Below the pieces are notes generated by a model that was given only the letters and a program-made list of their open reading frames with translations, did no database searches and was not told where the DNA came from. Positions 62,608 to 64,000 of a stretch of DNA of 64,000 nt are shown in pieces. The position numbers and the translations under genes are program-made. The stretch is from assembly GCF_001758785.1 (NCBI RefSeq), contig NZ_LROM01000156.1:54183-118182 (forward strand), written 5' to 3'. This stretch comes from Duganella phyllosphaerae (GTDB lineage Bacteria; Pseudomonadota; Gammaproteobacteria; Burkholderiales; Burkholderiaceae_D). Position 1 is the stretch's first letter, and the number at the start of each line of letters is the position of its first letter.

Positions 62608-64000
62608 TCAGCCGCCAACGGCGATGGCATCCGGGTTCGCTTGCAGGAATATCTTGTCGTTGATGGCGTCCAGCGCCTGCGCGCGTTCCCAGGCGCCGGT
62701 GGGCAGCACGTCGCCTTTCAGTTCCGCCATCAGGTCGCGCGAGGACGACTTGCCCTCGGGCGTGGTGTGATCGTCCGTGACCTTGCCGAACATAACCTCC
62801 AGTACCCGCGTCGAGCGGGCCGCCTGCATCTCGTGGCTGGCTTTGGCCAGCAGGCCCTGATCGTATTTGAAGCTGGTGCTGCTGCTGGCGGTATCGTCGA
62901 TGGTGACGTACTTGTAGTTCTGCGAATTGGGCGACAGGTCCAGCGCCAGCGTGGCCCCGGCCTTGACCGGCTGGTGATAGCTGGCCTTCAGGCGCGATTG
63001 CTGTTGCTGCGAGACCGACAGGTCCCACGCCGACTTGCCCGAGATTTGCGTCTTCTGCGACAGCTCGTACGAGAAGCTGTCCTTCTCGGACGGCCGCGCC
63101 GGATTCGACGCGACGTCGGGCAGCGAAAACGACGCGTTGAAGTCGGCCAGGCCGGTGGTCAGCGCCTGGTCGCGCTCGCCGAGCATCCGGTCCGGCGCAG
63201 GCGGCACGGCCGGGGTGCCATAGTTGCTGTTCATGCCGATAAAGGCGTCCTTGAACATGGCCGGCATGGCGCCCCGGGCCTGGCCGCGGCCGCTCGCCTG
63301 GTCCACCTGCTGGACATAGCGGTCGATCGCCTTGGCCTGCTGCTCCTTGTTGCCCCAGGCGGCGGGCTGGGTGAGATCGACGCCAATTTTGGCCGAGCCG
63401 GATGGACCGTCGATGCTGACCGACCGTCCCGCGCCGTCGGCGTGGAAGTCGAGCTTCTGGGTTTCCCTCGGATTGAGCTTGATCGATGCCTTCAGGTCCA
63501 CCGACGCCAGCGCGCCCTGGTCAAATTGCGTGAGGCCGGCCAGGTCGATGCGCGGCGGATCTTCGGTGATGCCATCGACGGCTTGCTGGAAGGCGTCGGC
63601 CAGCTTGCCCAGCGCCTTGCGCTCGGTGTCATTGAGTTTGCCGTCGCCCTGGGCCTTGATCGCCACGCTGTTGTCGCCGGCGTCGAGCGCCAGCTCCACC
63701 TTCACGCCGCTGCGGGTGGTGATGGTGAGCGCGATGCGGTTGTCGCCCATGCCGTGCTGCGACACCTGCGTGGGCGCCACCAGCATGTCGTAGGTATCGG
63801 CTTGCACGCCATCGGGCGCGCGCTGTATCGATTGCGAGAAATCCTGGCCGTCATATGCCACCTGGCGCAGCAATTCTGCGCCCAGTCCCTTGAGGCGGCC
63901 GGCCATCGGCTCGTTGCCGAAGTTTTGCGCCATCATCACCGCCGCCGTGCTGCGGGTGCGGTTTTCCCACACGAAGGTGGGGCCGGCCGCCTCAAGGGAC
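62608..64000 (-). CDS. Hypothetical protein, cut by the window edge
   Basis: The frame stays open to the window end, so the N-terminus is missing; at least 460 residues are encoded. It shows two similar parts: an N-terminal half with strand-rich IALTITTRSGVKVELALDAG and an EF-hand-like acidic stretch (KAQGDGKLNDTERKAL), and a C-terminal half with SYELSQKTQISGKSAWDLSV. Neither signal peptide nor membrane segments are seen in the visible part. I do not recognise it. Confidence 0.6.
   Translation of the reverse strand, partial: SLEAAGPTFVWENRTRSTAAVMMAQNFGNEPMAGRLKGLGAELLRQVAYDGQDFSQSIQRAPDGVQADTYDMLVAPTQVSQHGMGDNRIALTITTRSGVKVELALDAGDNSVAIKAQGDGKLNDTERKALGKLADAFQQAVDGITEDPPRIDLAGLTQFDQGALASVDLKASIKLNPRETQKLDFHADGAGRSVSIDGPSGSAKIGVDLTQPAAWGNKEQQAKAIDRYVQQVDQASGRGQARGAMPAMFKDAFIGMNSNYGTPAVPPAPDRMLGERDQALTTGLADFNASFSLPDVASNPARPSEKDSFSYELSQKTQISGKSAWDLSVSQQQQSRLKASYHQPVKAGATLALDLSPNSQNYKYVTIDDTASSSTSFKYDQGLLAKASHEMQAARSTRVLEVMFGKVTDDHTTPEGKSSSRDLMAELKGDVLPTGAWERAQALDAINDKIFLQANPDAIAVGG

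Noticed and set aside
62495..63028. N-terminal extension of the DUF3422 frame
   Set aside because: ATG 62494 has AAGGAAGG and the family N-terminus; the extension overlaps another gene and has no family resemblance.

Overview
The window comes from a high-GC betaproteobacterial chromosome, most like a Massilia/Duganella-type member of the Oxalobacteraceae. This rests on protein character and gene content, not on a database search. It falls into four parts.

Bases 1-21.8 kb are the right part of a siphovirus-type prophage. In order: head completion (connector, closure, HK97 gp10-like), tail terminator and tube, two tail-assembly chaperone frames joined by a probable -1 frameshift, tape measure, tail tip, S74-chaperoned fibre, and a lysis cassette (holin, SAR-like endolysin, Rz/Rz1). 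An AT-rich cargo island follows, encoding a DUF3644 HEPN-like protein and a TIR protein with a C-terminal RsiV-like DUF3298 domain; this pair is the best candidate for an undescribed, probably anti-phage, system. Behind it lie remnants of older phages: three integrase 3' ends, an orphan excisionase and a second Rz1 3' end. Two small genes and a P4-type integrase complete the element, which ends at a displaced tRNA-Ser 3' end (attR) followed by a strong terminator.

Bases 21.9-30.3 kb are ordinary chromosome: small membrane proteins, a ParE-type toxin with its antitoxin, a PQQ-type sugar dehydrogenase, a PAS-PAS-GAF histidine kinase, an SDR behind a double-operator promoter, and a compact operon of BigR/SqrR-like persulfide sensor, two YeeE/YedE half-transporters, a SoxR-like MerR regulator and a GNAT acetyltransferase.

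Bases 30.4-59.3 kb form a complete xyloglucan and xylose utilisation region. Extracellular attack: SGNH-GH74 fusion. Uptake: TonB-dependent receptor. Oligosaccharide trimming: GH35 beta-galactosidase, GH31 alpha-xylosidase with a PA14 insert, GH95 alpha-L-fucosidase and a divergent GH39 xylosidase. Xylose import: XylFGH. Oxidative (Weimberg) catabolism: xylonate dehydratase plus a fused 2-keto-3-deoxyxylonate dehydratase/xylose dehydrogenase. A XylR with LacI-type sensor and AraC-type DNA-binding parts sits in the middle. A conserved element of about 23 bp lies upstream of four transcription units and is the likely XylR operator, tying polymer breakdown, uptake and sugar catabolism into one regulon. 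Methyl-accepting chemotaxis proteins flank the region on both sides.

Bases 59.3-64 kb carry two alpha/beta hydrolases, a DUF3422 membrane protein and an unrecognised gene cut by the window edge. No rRNA, intact tRNA, CRISPR array or intact insertion sequence was seen.
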